DNA of 64,000 nucleotides, from contig NZ_AWFI01000001.1 of assembly GCF_000682775.1 (NCBI RefSeq), positions 62,001-126,000 on the forward strand, given 5' to 3'. The notes beneath the pieces are model-generated. The model did no database searches and had not been told where the DNA came from. It worked only from the letters and a program-made list of their open reading frames with translations. The position numbers and the translations under genes were made by a program. Each line of letters starts with the position of its first letter. Position 1 is the stretch's first letter. Below are positions 8,443-19,056 of the stretch, piece by piece. This DNA is from Hyphomonas sp. L-53-1-40 (GTDB taxonomy: Bacteria > Pseudomonadota > Alphaproteobacteria > Caulobacterales > Hyphomonadaceae).

Positions 8443-10500
8443 ATGCTGACGCCTCGGCGTATCGTCATCGGGATAGCCGCAGTGTTTGCTGCGGTTGTCC
8501 TGATGGACTGGGTACTGCCGCCGCCAATTGACCGCGCGGGAGAAATCTCAGCGCTGGTGACCGACCGGGAGGGCAAGCCCCTGAGGGCCTTCCCGACCAA
8601 AGACGGGCGGTGGCGGTTCCGCGGGGATCTCGACAAGATCGATCCAGAGTTCATCGAGGCGCTGCTTCGGATCGAAGACAAACGTTTCTATAGCCATCGC
8701 GGGACAGATTGGATGGGGCTCGGCCGGGCTGTGGCAGATTCGGCACGCGCTGGGCGGATCGTGTCCGGTGGTTCCACGATCACGATGCAGACTGCGCGCC
8801 TGCTGGAACCACGGGACCGCAATGTAGGGTCCAAGCTGATCGAGATCGCGCGCGCTTGGCAGATCGAACGTCGCTTGTCGAAAGATGAGATTCTCGAACT
8901 CTACCTCACGCTAACGCCCTACGGCGGCAACCTGGAAGGCGTGCGGGCAGCGAGCTGGAGTTATTTCGGGCACGAGGCTGACCGCTTGTCCGCTGACGAG
9001 ATCGCACTGCTGATTGCCCTGCCGCAATCGCCCGAAGTGCGCCGCCCGGACCGTCGGCCACACCAGGCGCAAAAGGCGCGCGACTGGGTCGCAACCAAGC
9101 TCGGTTGGTATGGTGTTTTCAGCGAGGCTGATGTGGAGGAAGTAGCGACATCGCCGGTCCCGGCGCGACGGCGTGATTTTCCGATGCGTGCCTGGCACGG
9201 CACAGAGAAAGCGCTGGCGAGCGGGCCGCGCGAGGATGTGCGCACCACGCTGGATGCTGGTCTTCAGGCTGAACTCGAATCCATGGCCTTGCGCAAGGCT
9301 GAGGCTGAAGGTCCTGACGTTCAGGTCTCGGCCATTGTGGTTCACATTCCGACACGTGGTGTGCGTGCTCTCGTCGGATCTGCCTCGCGCGACCGGGCAG
9401 GGGGCTGGCTTGACCTGACCGCGCAAGCCCGCTCACCGGGCTCCACCTTGAAACCGTTCATTTACGCCATGGCGTTCGATGACGGGCAGGCCGCGCCGGA
9501 TACGCGCATTTCCGATCTGCCCAAACGGTTTGCGTCCTACCAGCCGGAAAACTTCGACCGGATGTTTCGCGGTGATGTGCGGGTTTCGGATGCTTTGCAG
9601 CATTCGCTCAATGTGCCGGCGGTACTTATGCTGGATCGGGTCGGACCGGAGCGGTTTGCGGCGCAGCTCGCGCTGGCGGGCGCGCGACCACGTATTGGCG
9701 GCGGCGCAAATCATGATGCCGGCCTTGCCCTCGCACTGGGTGGTGCGGGCCTGACAGCGCGCGAACTGGCCATCCTCTATGCTGCTCTGGGCGATGAGGG
9801 TGTAGCCAAGCCTCTGGTCTGGCGCGCCAGTCAAGAAGCTGCAAGTTATGAACGGATGGGACGGCGGCTGGTCAGCGCCGAGAGTGCGTCAGATATCGTC
9901 CGTATCCTGCAAAATGGACCCATGCCGGAGGGGCGTATGCCAGGGCGCCTGACTGCTGGCGCGCCACAAGTTGCGTTCAAGACCGGCACATCGTACGGCT
10001 TCCGCGATAGCTGGGCAGCCGCAGTTTCCGGCGAACATGCCATTGTCGTCTGGGTTGGCAGGGCCGATGGCGCGCCGCGACCTGGCAAGACTGGCCGGGT
10101 GACCGCATTGCCCTTCCTGTTCGAGGTTGCTGATCGAACTGCCCATCATTTACGGGATAAAGGTAAAGCTCGCACACGCCTTACCACGCAGCGCAAAATT
10201 GAAACACGTGGCGCGCTACATGACTTTTCGCCCGAAGCGCCACCCGAAATCATGTTTCCACCCGCGAGCGCGGAATTGTGGGCCGGCAGTGTTGATGGCA
10301 AGTCGGCCCGGCCCTTTGTGTTGGCTGGACGAGGGGAAGGGCGCGTCTCGTGGTATATTGATGGAAAGCCCAGTCAGATCGATGATGCCGGTGCACCGGT
10401 CTGGCAGCCGACGCAAGCGGGATTCTACACGATTACGGCCGTCGATCAGAGCGGGCGGTCCAGCCGGGTCAGGGTCCGTGTGCTGATGGGGCCATCCTGA
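8443..10500 (+). CDS. pbpC: Penicillin-binding protein 1C
   Basis: A 685-residue bifunctional peptidoglycan synthase with one N-terminal membrane anchor. The glycosyltransferase (GT51) domain has the catalytic Glu near residue 78 in EDKRFYSHRG and the GGSTITMQ motif. The transpeptidase domain has S334-T-L-K337, then HSLN and KTGTS. The last 90 residues form the PBP1C-specific C-terminal domain (YTITAVDQSGRSSRVRVRVL). It is co-transcribed with the upstream A2M, an association conserved across proteobacteria. PBP1C is usually a secondary, non-essential synthase, probably repairing peptidoglycan. Confidence 0.96.
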   Translation: MLTPRRIVIGIAAVFAAVVLMDWVLPPPIDRAGEISALVTDREGKPLRAFPTKDGRWRFRGDLDKIDPEFIEALLRIEDKRFYSHRGTDWMGLGRAVADSARAGRIVSGGSTITMQTARLLEPRDRNVGSKLIEIARAWQIERRLSKDEILELYLTLTPYGGNLEGVRAASWSYFGHEADRLSADEIALLIALPQSPEVRRPDRRPHQAQKARDWVATKLGWYGVFSEADVEEVATSPVPARRRDFPMRAWHGTEKALASGPREDVRTTLDAGLQAELESMALRKAEAEGPDVQVSAIVVHIPTRGVRALVGSASRDRAGGWLDLTAQARSPGSTLKPFIYAMAFDDGQAAPDTRISDLPKRFASYQPENFDRMFRGDVRVSDALQHSLNVPAVLMLDRVGPERFAAQLALAGARPRIGGGANHDAGLALALGGAGLTARELAILYAALGDEGVAKPLVWRASQEAASYERMGRRLVSAESASDIVRILQNGPMPEGRMPGRLTAGAPQVAFKTGTSYGFRDSWAAAVSGEHAIVVWVGRADGAPRPGKTGRVTALPFLFEVADRTAHHLRDKGKARTRLTTQRKIETRGALHDFSPEAPPEIMFPPASAELWAGSVDGKSARPFVLAGRGEGRVSWYIDGKPSQIDDAGAPVWQPTQAGFYTITAVDQSGRSSRVRVRVLMGPS

Positions 10501-10673
10501 CGCACTTCCTGCCATGCCAGTCAGCCCCATTGCTGACGCAGTTTGGCAACACGCAGGCAACACATTTATGTTAAGACTGACTTTCTGGCCTTCACGGCGG
10601 ACGGGAGACCGCCATATGACGGACAGAACGCAGCGTGTGTTTGCTGCGACTGTATAGAGTATCGGGAACTGCC

Positions 10674-11324
10674 ATGCGAATGCCATCTGCCCCCACTTTC
10701 ACCATCGCCGCTGGCTTGGCCGCCATGGCGCTTGCGTTCTTCTCGAATGCGGGCGCGCAGGACCAAACCGTGGCAGAAACTGCCCCCAAGCGGCTGTCTT
10801 CGGCCATTTTTGCGGGCGGGTGTTTCTGGTGCGTTGAGTCTGATTTCGACAAGGTTGATGGCGTGATCGACACCGTGTCCGGCTATACGGGCGGTGAAAT
10901 CGCCAATCCGACTTACAAGCAGGTCTCCAAGGAGAACACCGGCCACTACGAAGCCGTAAAGGTTACCTACGATCCGGATCTGGTCAGCTACGACACTTTG
11001 GTAGAGTATTTTTTCCGGCACGTAGACCCCACCGATCCATATGGGCAGTTCTGCGACAAGGGCGACAGTTATCGTACCGCGATCTTCGTCAACACTGATG
11101 ACGAGCGCGCGGTGGCTGAAGCCGAGATTGCCGAGATTGAGACGTCAGGTGTGCTAAAGGACCCGGTCGTGACACGGGTGGTTCAGGCCGAAACATTCTG
11201 GCCCGCTGAAGAGTATCATCAGAATTATTACAAGAAGAACCCGCTCAAATATCGCTACTATCGCGCTTCATGCGGCCGGGATGGCCGGGTCGAAGATCTT
11301 TGGGGCGAGTCAGTCGGTCATTGA
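10674..11324 (+). CDS. msrA: Peptide-methionine (S)-S-oxide reductase, exported
   Basis: MsrA reduces methionine-S-sulfoxide in proteins. The catalytic motif GGCFWC has its Cys at residue 50, followed by VSGYTGG, the acid cluster HVDPTDPYGQFCDKG and YHQNYYKKNP near the end, with C-terminal cysteines for resolution. The first 30 residues (ending SNAGAQ) look like a cleavable signal peptide, so this copy should act in the periplasm. The start at 10674 follows GGGAAC; an ATG two codons later is possible. The last 7 bases overlap the convergent glycosyltransferase gene. Confidence 0.92.
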   Translation: MRMPSAPTFTIAAGLAAMALAFFSNAGAQDQTVAETAPKRLSSAIFAGGCFWCVESDFDKVDGVIDTVSGYTGGEIANPTYKQVSKENTGHYEAVKVTYDPDLVSYDTLVEYFFRHVDPTDPYGQFCDKGDSYRTAIFVNTDDERAVAEAEIAEIETSGVLKDPVVTRVVQAETFWPAEEYHQNYYKKNPLKYRYYRASCGRDGRVEDLWGESVGH

Positions 11325-13039
11325 TCGGTTGGTGATGGGCAGGGCTCAGGGTTGAATTCCACCTGTCCATCAAAACGTTCCTCCCATTCGGGCGTCCGAT
11401 CATGACGGTCATACCCGGTACCCAGATAAAGCTGGAATTCCCGCACGATCGGGCATCCATTGCTACGGGTTCCAAGCGGAATTGAGATCACGCCCACATG
11501 GTCGAAGGACTGGAAGTCGCTTCGCAGTTTTGGACGCATGCCGGGATGTAGCGACGCGATGAGTACGCGATCGGCCAAACTGCCCTCAAGTGGCCGGGCC
11601 TCTGAAAAACTCTTCGGTCCGGCATAGCGGCGCCATGAAACCATCGGCGTGGTGCGCTCGCGTGCGTAATAGTCCAGGCCGTGCCAGGCTTCTCGCTCAT
11701 CCACGAGCACTGAGGTTGCGCCAAGTGCATCGGCGCGCGCAAACAATTGCTCAGCGGCGCTATCCCAGCCACGAGTGCGTTTGAGGGCGTTGTCGAAACC
11801 AAGCGAGGTCGACAGGGAGGCGGGCAGTAGCGCGAGGGTCAGCAGGGCCAGCATCAGAGCAGCGTGCAGAGACAAACTGGTCCAGAGCAGGCCGGACGGG
11901 GAATGCCGCACAAAATGGCCGTAACCCAGAATGGCTGCTGCGACTATGGCACCAATCATCAGGCGCGTGGCGAGCGATACATCCGGCGCGAGCAGGAAAG
12001 CGACGAAGCTGACCGCTGCAATGATGTACCAAAGATTCCGATTTGGCTTTGCCCGGGCGAGCCATGAGGCCACCAGCACGCTCGCAGCCGGATAGGCCGT
12101 CGCAGCCCAATTGGCATTGGCGCGCGACAGGACCGCTTGTGCCATGATGATCAGCAAGACCGGCAAGATAAAGCAGAGCAGCCAGCGGTCCCGGCCCATG
12201 ATGCCATCATCCTCGCTACGCATGACGAAGATGCCGAAGATGAGCGCAAGGAAACTGATTGGCCCGAACACGCCGAGCTGATCGACCAGGAAGGTGAGGG
12301 CGTTCTCAGGATTGATGAGGTCGCCACCAAGATTGGCATTGTCGACCGTATGGCTCACCGTCTTGAAATCATTCGCGGCATTCCAGGCGAGGTGCGGCGC
12401 AAAGATCGCTGCTGCCACGGCCAAGGCTGTAAGGCCTTTCCAACTCAGCAAGGCACGACGACTCTGTACGTCGATCAACAGGACCAGCACGATGCCGATC
12501 GCGAAATAGAGCATTGCGTATTTCGACAGGAAGCCGAGCCCGACCGCGACGCCGAGACCCAGCGCGCTGACCCATGCGCCTTGCCCGCTGCGCAACCGCC
12601 ACAGAGCCCAAAGGGCGGCGCACCAGAAAGGGATGAGCACGCCATCTGTAGAGATCACGACAGAAGACAATATGACAGCCGGCATCAGTGCATAGCCAAG
12701 GCTGGCAAACATGCCGACACGTGCACCATACATGTCTCGCGCGAGGAAATAGATGAAGGTGGCACCGGCCGTGTGCAGGAAGGCCGCGGGAAGCCGTACA
12801 GCCCATTCTGCATCACCCAATACAGCTGTCACAGCATGGATGACCCACGCAATCATGGGAGGCTTGGAATAATAGCCCCATTCCAGCGTATCGCCCCATC
12901 GCCAGTACTGCGCTTCATCTGCATATAGGTTCAGAGGCGAAATGCCTGTGAATACAACCCTCAGTACAAGCAGCATTGCCAGCGCGGTGAATGTGATGGT
13001 CTGCCAGCGGCCATGCGATTCGGATTCCTCGACGGTCAT
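11318..13039 (-). CDS. GT39/ArnT-like membrane glycosyltransferase
   Basis: A 573-residue polytopic membrane protein with about 11 hydrophobic segments. The first periplasmic loop carries D41-E42 followed by AQYWRWGDTLEWGYYSKPP, the pattern of the catalytic Asp loop in GT-C enzymes of the PMT/ArnT type, which move a sugar from a polyprenyl-phosphate donor to lipid A, protein or an envelope polymer. The C-terminal 140 residues are soluble. Acceptor and sugar cannot be inferred. The start at 13039 is divergent from the TonB receptor gene; the 263-base gap between them holds both promoters. Confidence 0.85.
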   Translation of the reverse strand: MTVEESESHGRWQTITFTALAMLLVLRVVFTGISPLNLYADEAQYWRWGDTLEWGYYSKPPMIAWVIHAVTAVLGDAEWAVRLPAAFLHTAGATFIYFLARDMYGARVGMFASLGYALMPAVILSSVVISTDGVLIPFWCAALWALWRLRSGQGAWVSALGLGVAVGLGFLSKYAMLYFAIGIVLVLLIDVQSRRALLSWKGLTALAVAAAIFAPHLAWNAANDFKTVSHTVDNANLGGDLINPENALTFLVDQLGVFGPISFLALIFGIFVMRSEDDGIMGRDRWLLCFILPVLLIIMAQAVLSRANANWAATAYPAASVLVASWLARAKPNRNLWYIIAAVSFVAFLLAPDVSLATRLMIGAIVAAAILGYGHFVRHSPSGLLWTSLSLHAALMLALLTLALLPASLSTSLGFDNALKRTRGWDSAAEQLFARADALGATSVLVDEREAWHGLDYYARERTTPMVSWRRYAGPKSFSEARPLEGSLADRVLIASLHPGMRPKLRSDFQSFDHVGVISIPLGTRSNGCPIVREFQLYLGTGYDRHDRTPEWEERFDGQVEFNPEPCPSPTDQ

Positions 13040-13302
13040 GGGGTGTTATTCCTTCTCAACTTGAGACTTATGCCGCCCCACCGAGGCAGAATATACCCTG
13101 AACCGCACGCAATCTGCGCATGTCCGCCTCCAAACCGTGTCTTTTTTGCATCGCAACATATCGATCCACCGCGATCGCGGCCTTATGTGCTGAACCTTCA
13201 AGATCTTGTCACTAATCTGTCATCCGGTGTCGTTATCCGACCCGCAGTACCGGCGACCCGCAAGGGGCGGTTGTCGGCGCATCACCGACTAGGGGAATAG
13301 TC

Positions 13303-16300
13303 ATGACAAATTGGACCACTTTCGGGCGTGGGGCAGCAGTATCTGCCATTGCGCTGAGCATGGCCGGCGTCGCTATGGCGCAGGTTACAACTTCAGCCGT
13401 CCGCGGCGCAGTGACCGATGATGACGGCCAGGCCGTATCCGGTGCGCTGGTTACCATCACCGATCCTTCCACAGGGCTGACACGGACTGCGACGACCAAC
13501 CAGACCGGTCTGTACAGCATCCGCAACCTGCCTGTTTCAAGCGGCTATGTCGTTACGGTGACTTCGTCAGAGTTCCAGGGCCAGTTCATCGAAGATGTGG
13601 GCCTGAACCTCGGCGATGCGACCCAGGTCGACTTCACGCTCACCAATGATGGTGAAGCGCGTCAGGAAACGATCGTTGTTACGGCTTCCGTCTCCGATCT
13701 CGCACCGACTGCTGCGGGTCCTTCGGCGACCTTCGGCCTGGAGACGCTGCAGAGGGCCCCGGCCATCAACCGCAACATCACGGATGTCCTGCGCCTCGAC
13801 CCACGCATCTATGTTGACGAATCCCGTGGTGATATCAACGCAGTCCAGTGTGGCGGTAAGAACTCCCGCTTCAACTCGCTGACCGTTGACGGCATTCGCA
13901 TGAATGACAATTTCGGCCTGAATTCGAATGGTTACCCAACTGAGCGCATCCCATTTTCTTATGATGCCATTGAGCAGGTTGCGGTCGAACTGGCTCCCTT
14001 CGATGTGCAGTATGGTGGCTTCTCCGCCTGTAACATCAACGCGGTCACGAAATCCGGTACAAATGAATTCCACGGCTACCTCTTCGGCGACTACACAAAT
14101 GACGGCCTGCGCGCCGACAGCCTCGAAGGCGACGACATCACGACGGGTGAGTACGACGAAACTCGCTACGGCTTCGGCGTCGGTGGTCCGATCATCAAGG
14201 ACAAGCTGTTCTTCTTCGCGGCCTACGAGAAACTTGACGGCGTGAACCTGTTTGACCGCGGCGCGATCGGCTCCGGCGCTGTCAACGAAGTGAACATCAC
14301 TCAGGCGGAAGTCGACGAGATCCGCAACATCGCCATGGAACTCTATGGCTATGATCCGGGCACGATCCCGAGCAGCGCTGATAACTCCGACGAGAAGATC
14401 CTGGTCAAGCTCGACTGGAACATCAGCAACGATCACCGCGCATCCTTCACCTATAACTGGAATGATGGTTTCAACATCGCCCAGTCGGACGGTGACTCCG
14501 ATGAGCTGGAATTCTCCAACCACCTCTATGAGCGTGGCGCGGAACTGACGTCCTATGCCGGTTCGCTTTATTCTGACTGGACGGACAATTTCTCCACTGA
14601 AGTCCGTCTTGCCTATTCCGAACTGGACAATCGTCAGATTTCTGTCGGCGGTACCGATTTCGGTGAGATCACGATCGAGACCGACGATGTTGATGTCTAT
14701 CTCGGTGGCGACGATTCCCGCCAGGCAAACAAGCTGTACTACGAGACCCTCAGCCTCGCGCTGAAAGGTTACTACACGACGGGCAACCACAATTTCAGCT
14801 TCGGCTACGAGCGTGAAGCCCTCGACGTGTTCAACATGTTCGTCCAGCACGTCGAAACCGAAATCGACTTCGATGGCAATCCGTCCTCTGGCGGAGCATT
14901 CGACGATGCGATTGAGAACTTCCGTCTCGGCATCGCCGACAACGTGAACTACAACAACTCCCCAACAGGCGATCCGAATAATGCGGCTGCTGACTGGGGA
15001 TATGAGATCAACACGCTGTACGCCCAGGACGAAATCGACTTCGGCAACGGTATCGTGGTGATCGGTGGCCTGCGCTACGACTGGTACACGACCGACGACG
15101 CACCTGAAACCAATGCAGACTTCCTGGCTGACTATGGCTTCACGAATGGTGAGACCCTGGATGGTGAAGGCCTGCTTCAGCCACGTCTCGGCTTCGAGTG
15201 GGACTTCTCCGACAATCTCGACTTGCGCGGTGGTGTCGGCCTCTACTCCGGTGGCAACCCGAACGTGTGGCTGTCCAACACCTACTCAGCAAACAACGTG
15301 CTGCAGTTCGGTTCGGACGGTGGTGCATTCGGTCTTGAAAATGGCGTGACATCGCTCTTCGACATTGACTACGGTCTTTGTGAAGACGGCGTGCCGACTG
15401 GACCAGGCTACTGTGTGCCACAAGACATGATCGACGCTGTCGCAGCTGGCGAAGGCTCGAACTTCGAGATCAACTACCTTGATCCGAACTTCGAAATTCC
15501 ATCTGAGCTGAAATTTGCTTTCGGCGGTACATACTATGCTGACGCGCCTGGGCTCGGCGGCGAGTATGTCCTCTCGGGCGACATTCTGTACACCGTTGCT
15601 CAAGATAGCGCTGTCTGGATCCGCGGTGATCTCGAGCAGACTGGTACAACCACAGTCGACGGTCGCGAATACCCGACCTACAGCAGCGTTCGTGAGGCAG
15701 CCTTCGTGCTGACCAATGCGAAAGAAGATGCCAAGTCTCTGCTGGTTTCCGGCTCGATCTCGAAGTCCTATGACTTCGGTCTCGACTGGGCCCTGGGCTA
15801 CGCCTACACGGACGCAGAAGATGTTCACCCGATGACGTCTTCGGTGGCCTTCTCGAACTATGTCAGCCGGGCATTTGGCGATCCACAGGATGTCAGCGCC
15901 GCAACGTCTGACTACAACACCAAGCACCGCTTCACGGCACTTACCAATTATGAACGCGCTTTCTTCGGCGACAACATGACCACGTTCTCGGCTTTCGGCC
16001 AGGCTGTGTCGGGTCGTCCATACAGCGTGGTGTACGGTGGTGACGCGAACGGTATCAGTGGCTTCAACCCTTACCTCGAAGGCAACCCGTACCTGGCTGC
16101 TGGTGCAGAGCGTAACGGCGAAGAAGGTTCCTGGTGGGGCAAGGTCGACATCAAGCTTGAGCAGGAATTCCCTGGCTTCCTTGATCACAAGGCTTCCGGC
16201 TTCATTGTTGTCGACAACTTCACAAATCTGCTGAACGACGAGTGGGGCGTACTGCGTGAGCCTGGCTTCCCGGCGGTTTGTACGGTTGACGACTTCCAGA

Positions 16301-16374
16301 CTGGTGATTGTGAATCTCGTCAGGGCGACGCGTCGCGCTACGAAATTCGCTTCGGCCTGCGCTACGAGTTCTAG
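13303..16374 (+). CDS. Oar-like TonB-dependent receptor with carboxypeptidase-regulatory domain
   Basis: A 1023-residue outer-membrane protein. It has a signal peptide cleaved near A26 (GVAMA), then a carboxypeptidase regulatory-like fold at about 30-120 (VRGAVTDDDGQAVSGALVTI), a TonB plug domain (about 130-240) and a large beta-barrel ending in RYEIRFGLRYEF with a terminal Phe. Members of this Oar-like class import large substrates or act in surface adhesion; the ligand is not predictable. Codons strongly favour C-ending synonyms compared with neighbours, suggesting high expression. AGGGGA precedes the ATG, and a strong terminator follows the gene. Confidence 0.9.
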   Translation: MTNWTTFGRGAAVSAIALSMAGVAMAQVTTSAVRGAVTDDDGQAVSGALVTITDPSTGLTRTATTNQTGLYSIRNLPVSSGYVVTVTSSEFQGQFIEDVGLNLGDATQVDFTLTNDGEARQETIVVTASVSDLAPTAAGPSATFGLETLQRAPAINRNITDVLRLDPRIYVDESRGDINAVQCGGKNSRFNSLTVDGIRMNDNFGLNSNGYPTERIPFSYDAIEQVAVELAPFDVQYGGFSACNINAVTKSGTNEFHGYLFGDYTNDGLRADSLEGDDITTGEYDETRYGFGVGGPIIKDKLFFFAAYEKLDGVNLFDRGAIGSGAVNEVNITQAEVDEIRNIAMELYGYDPGTIPSSADNSDEKILVKLDWNISNDHRASFTYNWNDGFNIAQSDGDSDELEFSNHLYERGAELTSYAGSLYSDWTDNFSTEVRLAYSELDNRQISVGGTDFGEITIETDDVDVYLGGDDSRQANKLYYETLSLALKGYYTTGNHNFSFGYEREALDVFNMFVQHVETEIDFDGNPSSGGAFDDAIENFRLGIADNVNYNNSPTGDPNNAAADWGYEINTLYAQDEIDFGNGIVVIGGLRYDWYTTDDAPETNADFLADYGFTNGETLDGEGLLQPRLGFEWDFSDNLDLRGGVGLYSGGNPNVWLSNTYSANNVLQFGSDGGAFGLENGVTSLFDIDYGLCEDGVPTGPGYCVPQDMIDAVAAGEGSNFEINYLDPNFEIPSELKFAFGGTYYADAPGLGGEYVLSGDILYTVAQDSAVWIRGDLEQTGTTTVDGREYPTYSSVREAAFVLTNAKEDAKSLLVSGSISKSYDFGLDWALGYAYTDAEDVHPMTSSVAFSNYVSRAFGDPQDVSAATSDYNTKHRFTALTNYERAFFGDNMTTFSAFGQAVSGRPYSVVYGGDANGISGFNPYLEGNPYLAAGAERNGEEGSWWGKVDIKLEQEFPGFLDHKASGFIVVDNFTNLLNDEWGVLREPGFPAVCTVDDFQTGDCESRQGDASRYEIRFGLRYEF

Positions 16375-16404
16375 TCACTCGGAACTCCGAAACTCAAAAT
16401 CGGG

Positions 16405-16436
16405 AAGGGTGGCTCTGAGAAGAGCCGCCCTTTTCC
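16405..16436 (+). terminator. Rho-independent terminator after the Oar-like receptor
   Basis: Arms AAGGGTGGCTCT (16405-16416) and AGAGCCGCCCTT (16421-16432) pair over 12 bp with one G-U pair, closed by a GAGA (GNRA) tetraloop and followed by TTTTCCTTT. It lies 31 bases after the receptor stop and ends 19 bases before aguA, so it separates the two. Confidence 0.9.
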
Positions 16437-16454
16437 TTTGGAACAAGGTGTGGC

Positions 16455-17450
16455 ATGGCGCGCTCAATGTCTGACATGAAACCCCGTCTCCTGCCCGAAT
16501 GGACCCCTCATGCTGCTCTCTGGGTTGGCTGGCCGCGTCTTCTTGAAGAGTGGGGCGGCGACCTTGAAGGTCCACGCAAAGATATTTCCGGCTTCATCCG
16601 CGCCGCATCGGACTATGTGCCGATCCGGGTCGCGGTAGGGTCCGATGAAGCCGAGGCAGCGGCGGTTGAAGCCGTGGGTGATTGCGCTGAGGTCTGCCGA
16701 ATTCCGACCGGTGACATCTGGATGCGCGACACCGGGCCAATCATTACAGGGACGGGGGATACGCGCTGCGCGCAGGCTTTTCGCTTCAATGGCTGGGGCG
16801 GAAAATACCTGATGCCGGGCGACACGGAAACGGCGATAGCAATTGCGCAGCATGAAGGCATTCCGGTGTCGCAGCACGAAATGGTTCTGGAGGGCGGGGG
16901 CATTGATGCGGACGGCACTGGCCGCCTGTTGACAACCGGACAGTGCCTGCTGAATCCAAACCGAAATCCGGGTATGGATCAGGCCACGATCGAGATGGCG
17001 ATTGCAGAGGCGCTCGGCGTACTGGAATTCATTTGGCTCGGCGACGGCTTGCTCAATGACCATACAGATGGCCATGTCGATAATATCGCCCGTTTCATCG
17101 CGCCGGGACATGCAATCTGCCAGCACCCATCGGGCGCAGACGACCCGAATGCTGATACGTTGCAGGAGATTGAAACAGCGCTCCGCAGGGCTGGGCTCGA
17201 GGTTACCACCATTCCCTCGCCTGGGCTTGTGAAAGACGAGGATGGAAATCCGATTCCGGCAAGCCATATGAATTTCACGATCACGAACGGCGTGGTCCTC
17301 GTGCCCGTTTACGAAGATCGGTACAGCCTTGTGGCGCTGGCTGAACTGAGCGCTCTGTTCGAAGGTCGCAAGGTGATCGGCCTGCCGGCACGCAATATTC
17401 TCAATGGCGGAGGCAGTTTCCACTGCATGACCCGCGAAATTCCAGCTTGA
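16455..17450 (+). CDS. aguA: Agmatine deiminase
   Basis: This 331-residue enzyme hydrolyses agmatine to N-carbamoylputrescine and ammonia. It has the guanidine-modifying enzyme fold with WMRDTGP near residue 93, HTDGHVD, and the catalytic nucleophile C324 in GGGSFHCMTREIP at the C-terminus. The start could be any of three in-frame ATGs (16455, 16467, 16476); family alignments begin near KPRLLPEW, which favours a late one. aguB follows 16 bases downstream, so the pair makes putrescine from agmatine in one operon. Confidence 0.95.
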   Translation: MARSMSDMKPRLLPEWTPHAALWVGWPRLLEEWGGDLEGPRKDISGFIRAASDYVPIRVAVGSDEAEAAAVEAVGDCAEVCRIPTGDIWMRDTGPIITGTGDTRCAQAFRFNGWGGKYLMPGDTETAIAIAQHEGIPVSQHEMVLEGGGIDADGTGRLLTTGQCLLNPNRNPGMDQATIEMAIAEALGVLEFIWLGDGLLNDHTDGHVDNIARFIAPGHAICQHPSGADDPNADTLQEIETALRRAGLEVTTIPSPGLVKDEDGNPIPASHMNFTITNGVVLVPVYEDRYSLVALAELSALFEGRKVIGLPARNILNGGGSFHCMTREIPA

Positions 17451-17466
17451 TCTCCAGGAGCGAGCC

Positions 17467-18305
<839 letters not shown>

Positions 18306-18309
<4 letters not shown>

Positions 18310-18857
18310 TTTCGGCGAAGCGGCGGATCATTGCGGACGAAGCGGGTCTCTTCCCGCTTTTCCGGCTTGGGCGCTTTCAGGTCGGCGACATGAATGATGC
18401 CGGATTCCGAGGCGTAGTCTGCGGCGAGGCTGGTGAGAACCGTGTCAAATTCGTCGAAACTGGCGCGCCGATCCAGATTGGGGTCGAAGCGGGCCGGATT
18501 TCCCAGCGTGTCATCGCGGGTTGGCTGGCTTTCCGCCCATGAGAGCTGTTCGAGCGGGTTGAGATAGCCGTCCTTATTGGAATCGGCCTCAAGGAATGCG
18601 GCCTCAATGCCCGTGGCGAGCTCTTCCGGCGTGACATTGCCGTCGAGGTTGGCATCGAAACTGACAATCAATCCACCTCCTGCCACCAGGCGTTCTGGGA
18701 CATGTCCATTCGCTTTGGCACCGCGTCTTGTCGGGCCGGGATAAGACTGTCCCGGCAGGCGCACAAGATCGTCGCCCTCATCTTCGGCACCAGCAGATGC
18801 AGGTGCACCAAGGCAAACGAGTGCCGCAGCGGAAAGGGCAAGGGCCAGATTGCGCAT
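18306..18857 (-). CDS. Exported EF-hand protein
   Basis: A 183-residue protein with a clear signal peptide (MRNLALALSAAALVCLGAPASAGAE) and EF-hand-like loops: FDANLDGNVTPEEL at about 66-79, ADSNKDGYLNPLEQ at about 91-104 and a degenerate one, FDPNLDRRASFDEF. The first two keep the D-x-N/D-x-DG pattern and probably bind calcium in the periplasm. No catalytic domain is visible. It diverges from divL, and the CtrA-type box in the 199-base gap lies 109 bases from this start. Confidence 0.75.
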
Positions 18858-18965
18858 GAAGAGACTCCCAAGAGGTTCGAGGGATCAGACTATGTCGGTG
18901 TGGCGTTTTTGCAACATGACGTTTCAGTTATCTTGTCTGGACATCGGTCTGGGATTAGCGTCTCG

Positions 18966-18981
18966 TTAACGCCGCCTTAAC
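18966..18981 (+). promoter_or_regulatory. CtrA-type box upstream of divL
   Basis: The site matches the full CtrA consensus TTAA-N7-TTAAC exactly: TTAA at 18966-18969, seven bases, TTAAC at 18977-18981. A half site TTAACC follows at 18999-19004, and a GANTC (CcrM-type) site lies at 19029-19033. The box is 75 bases before the divL start, suggesting that divL is under CtrA control. Confidence 0.7.
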
Positions 18982-19056
18982 GCAAAGGGAGCAATCCGTT
19001 AACCAGTTGCGGCCGCCGACCGGTGGTCGATTCGTGCGATTTGGATTGAAGACACT

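Noticed and set aside
13567-14850. 427-codon minus-strand frame inside the Oar-like receptor
   Set aside because: This is a shadow of the strongly biased receptor codons. It has no ribosome site and its composition is typical of an antisense frame.
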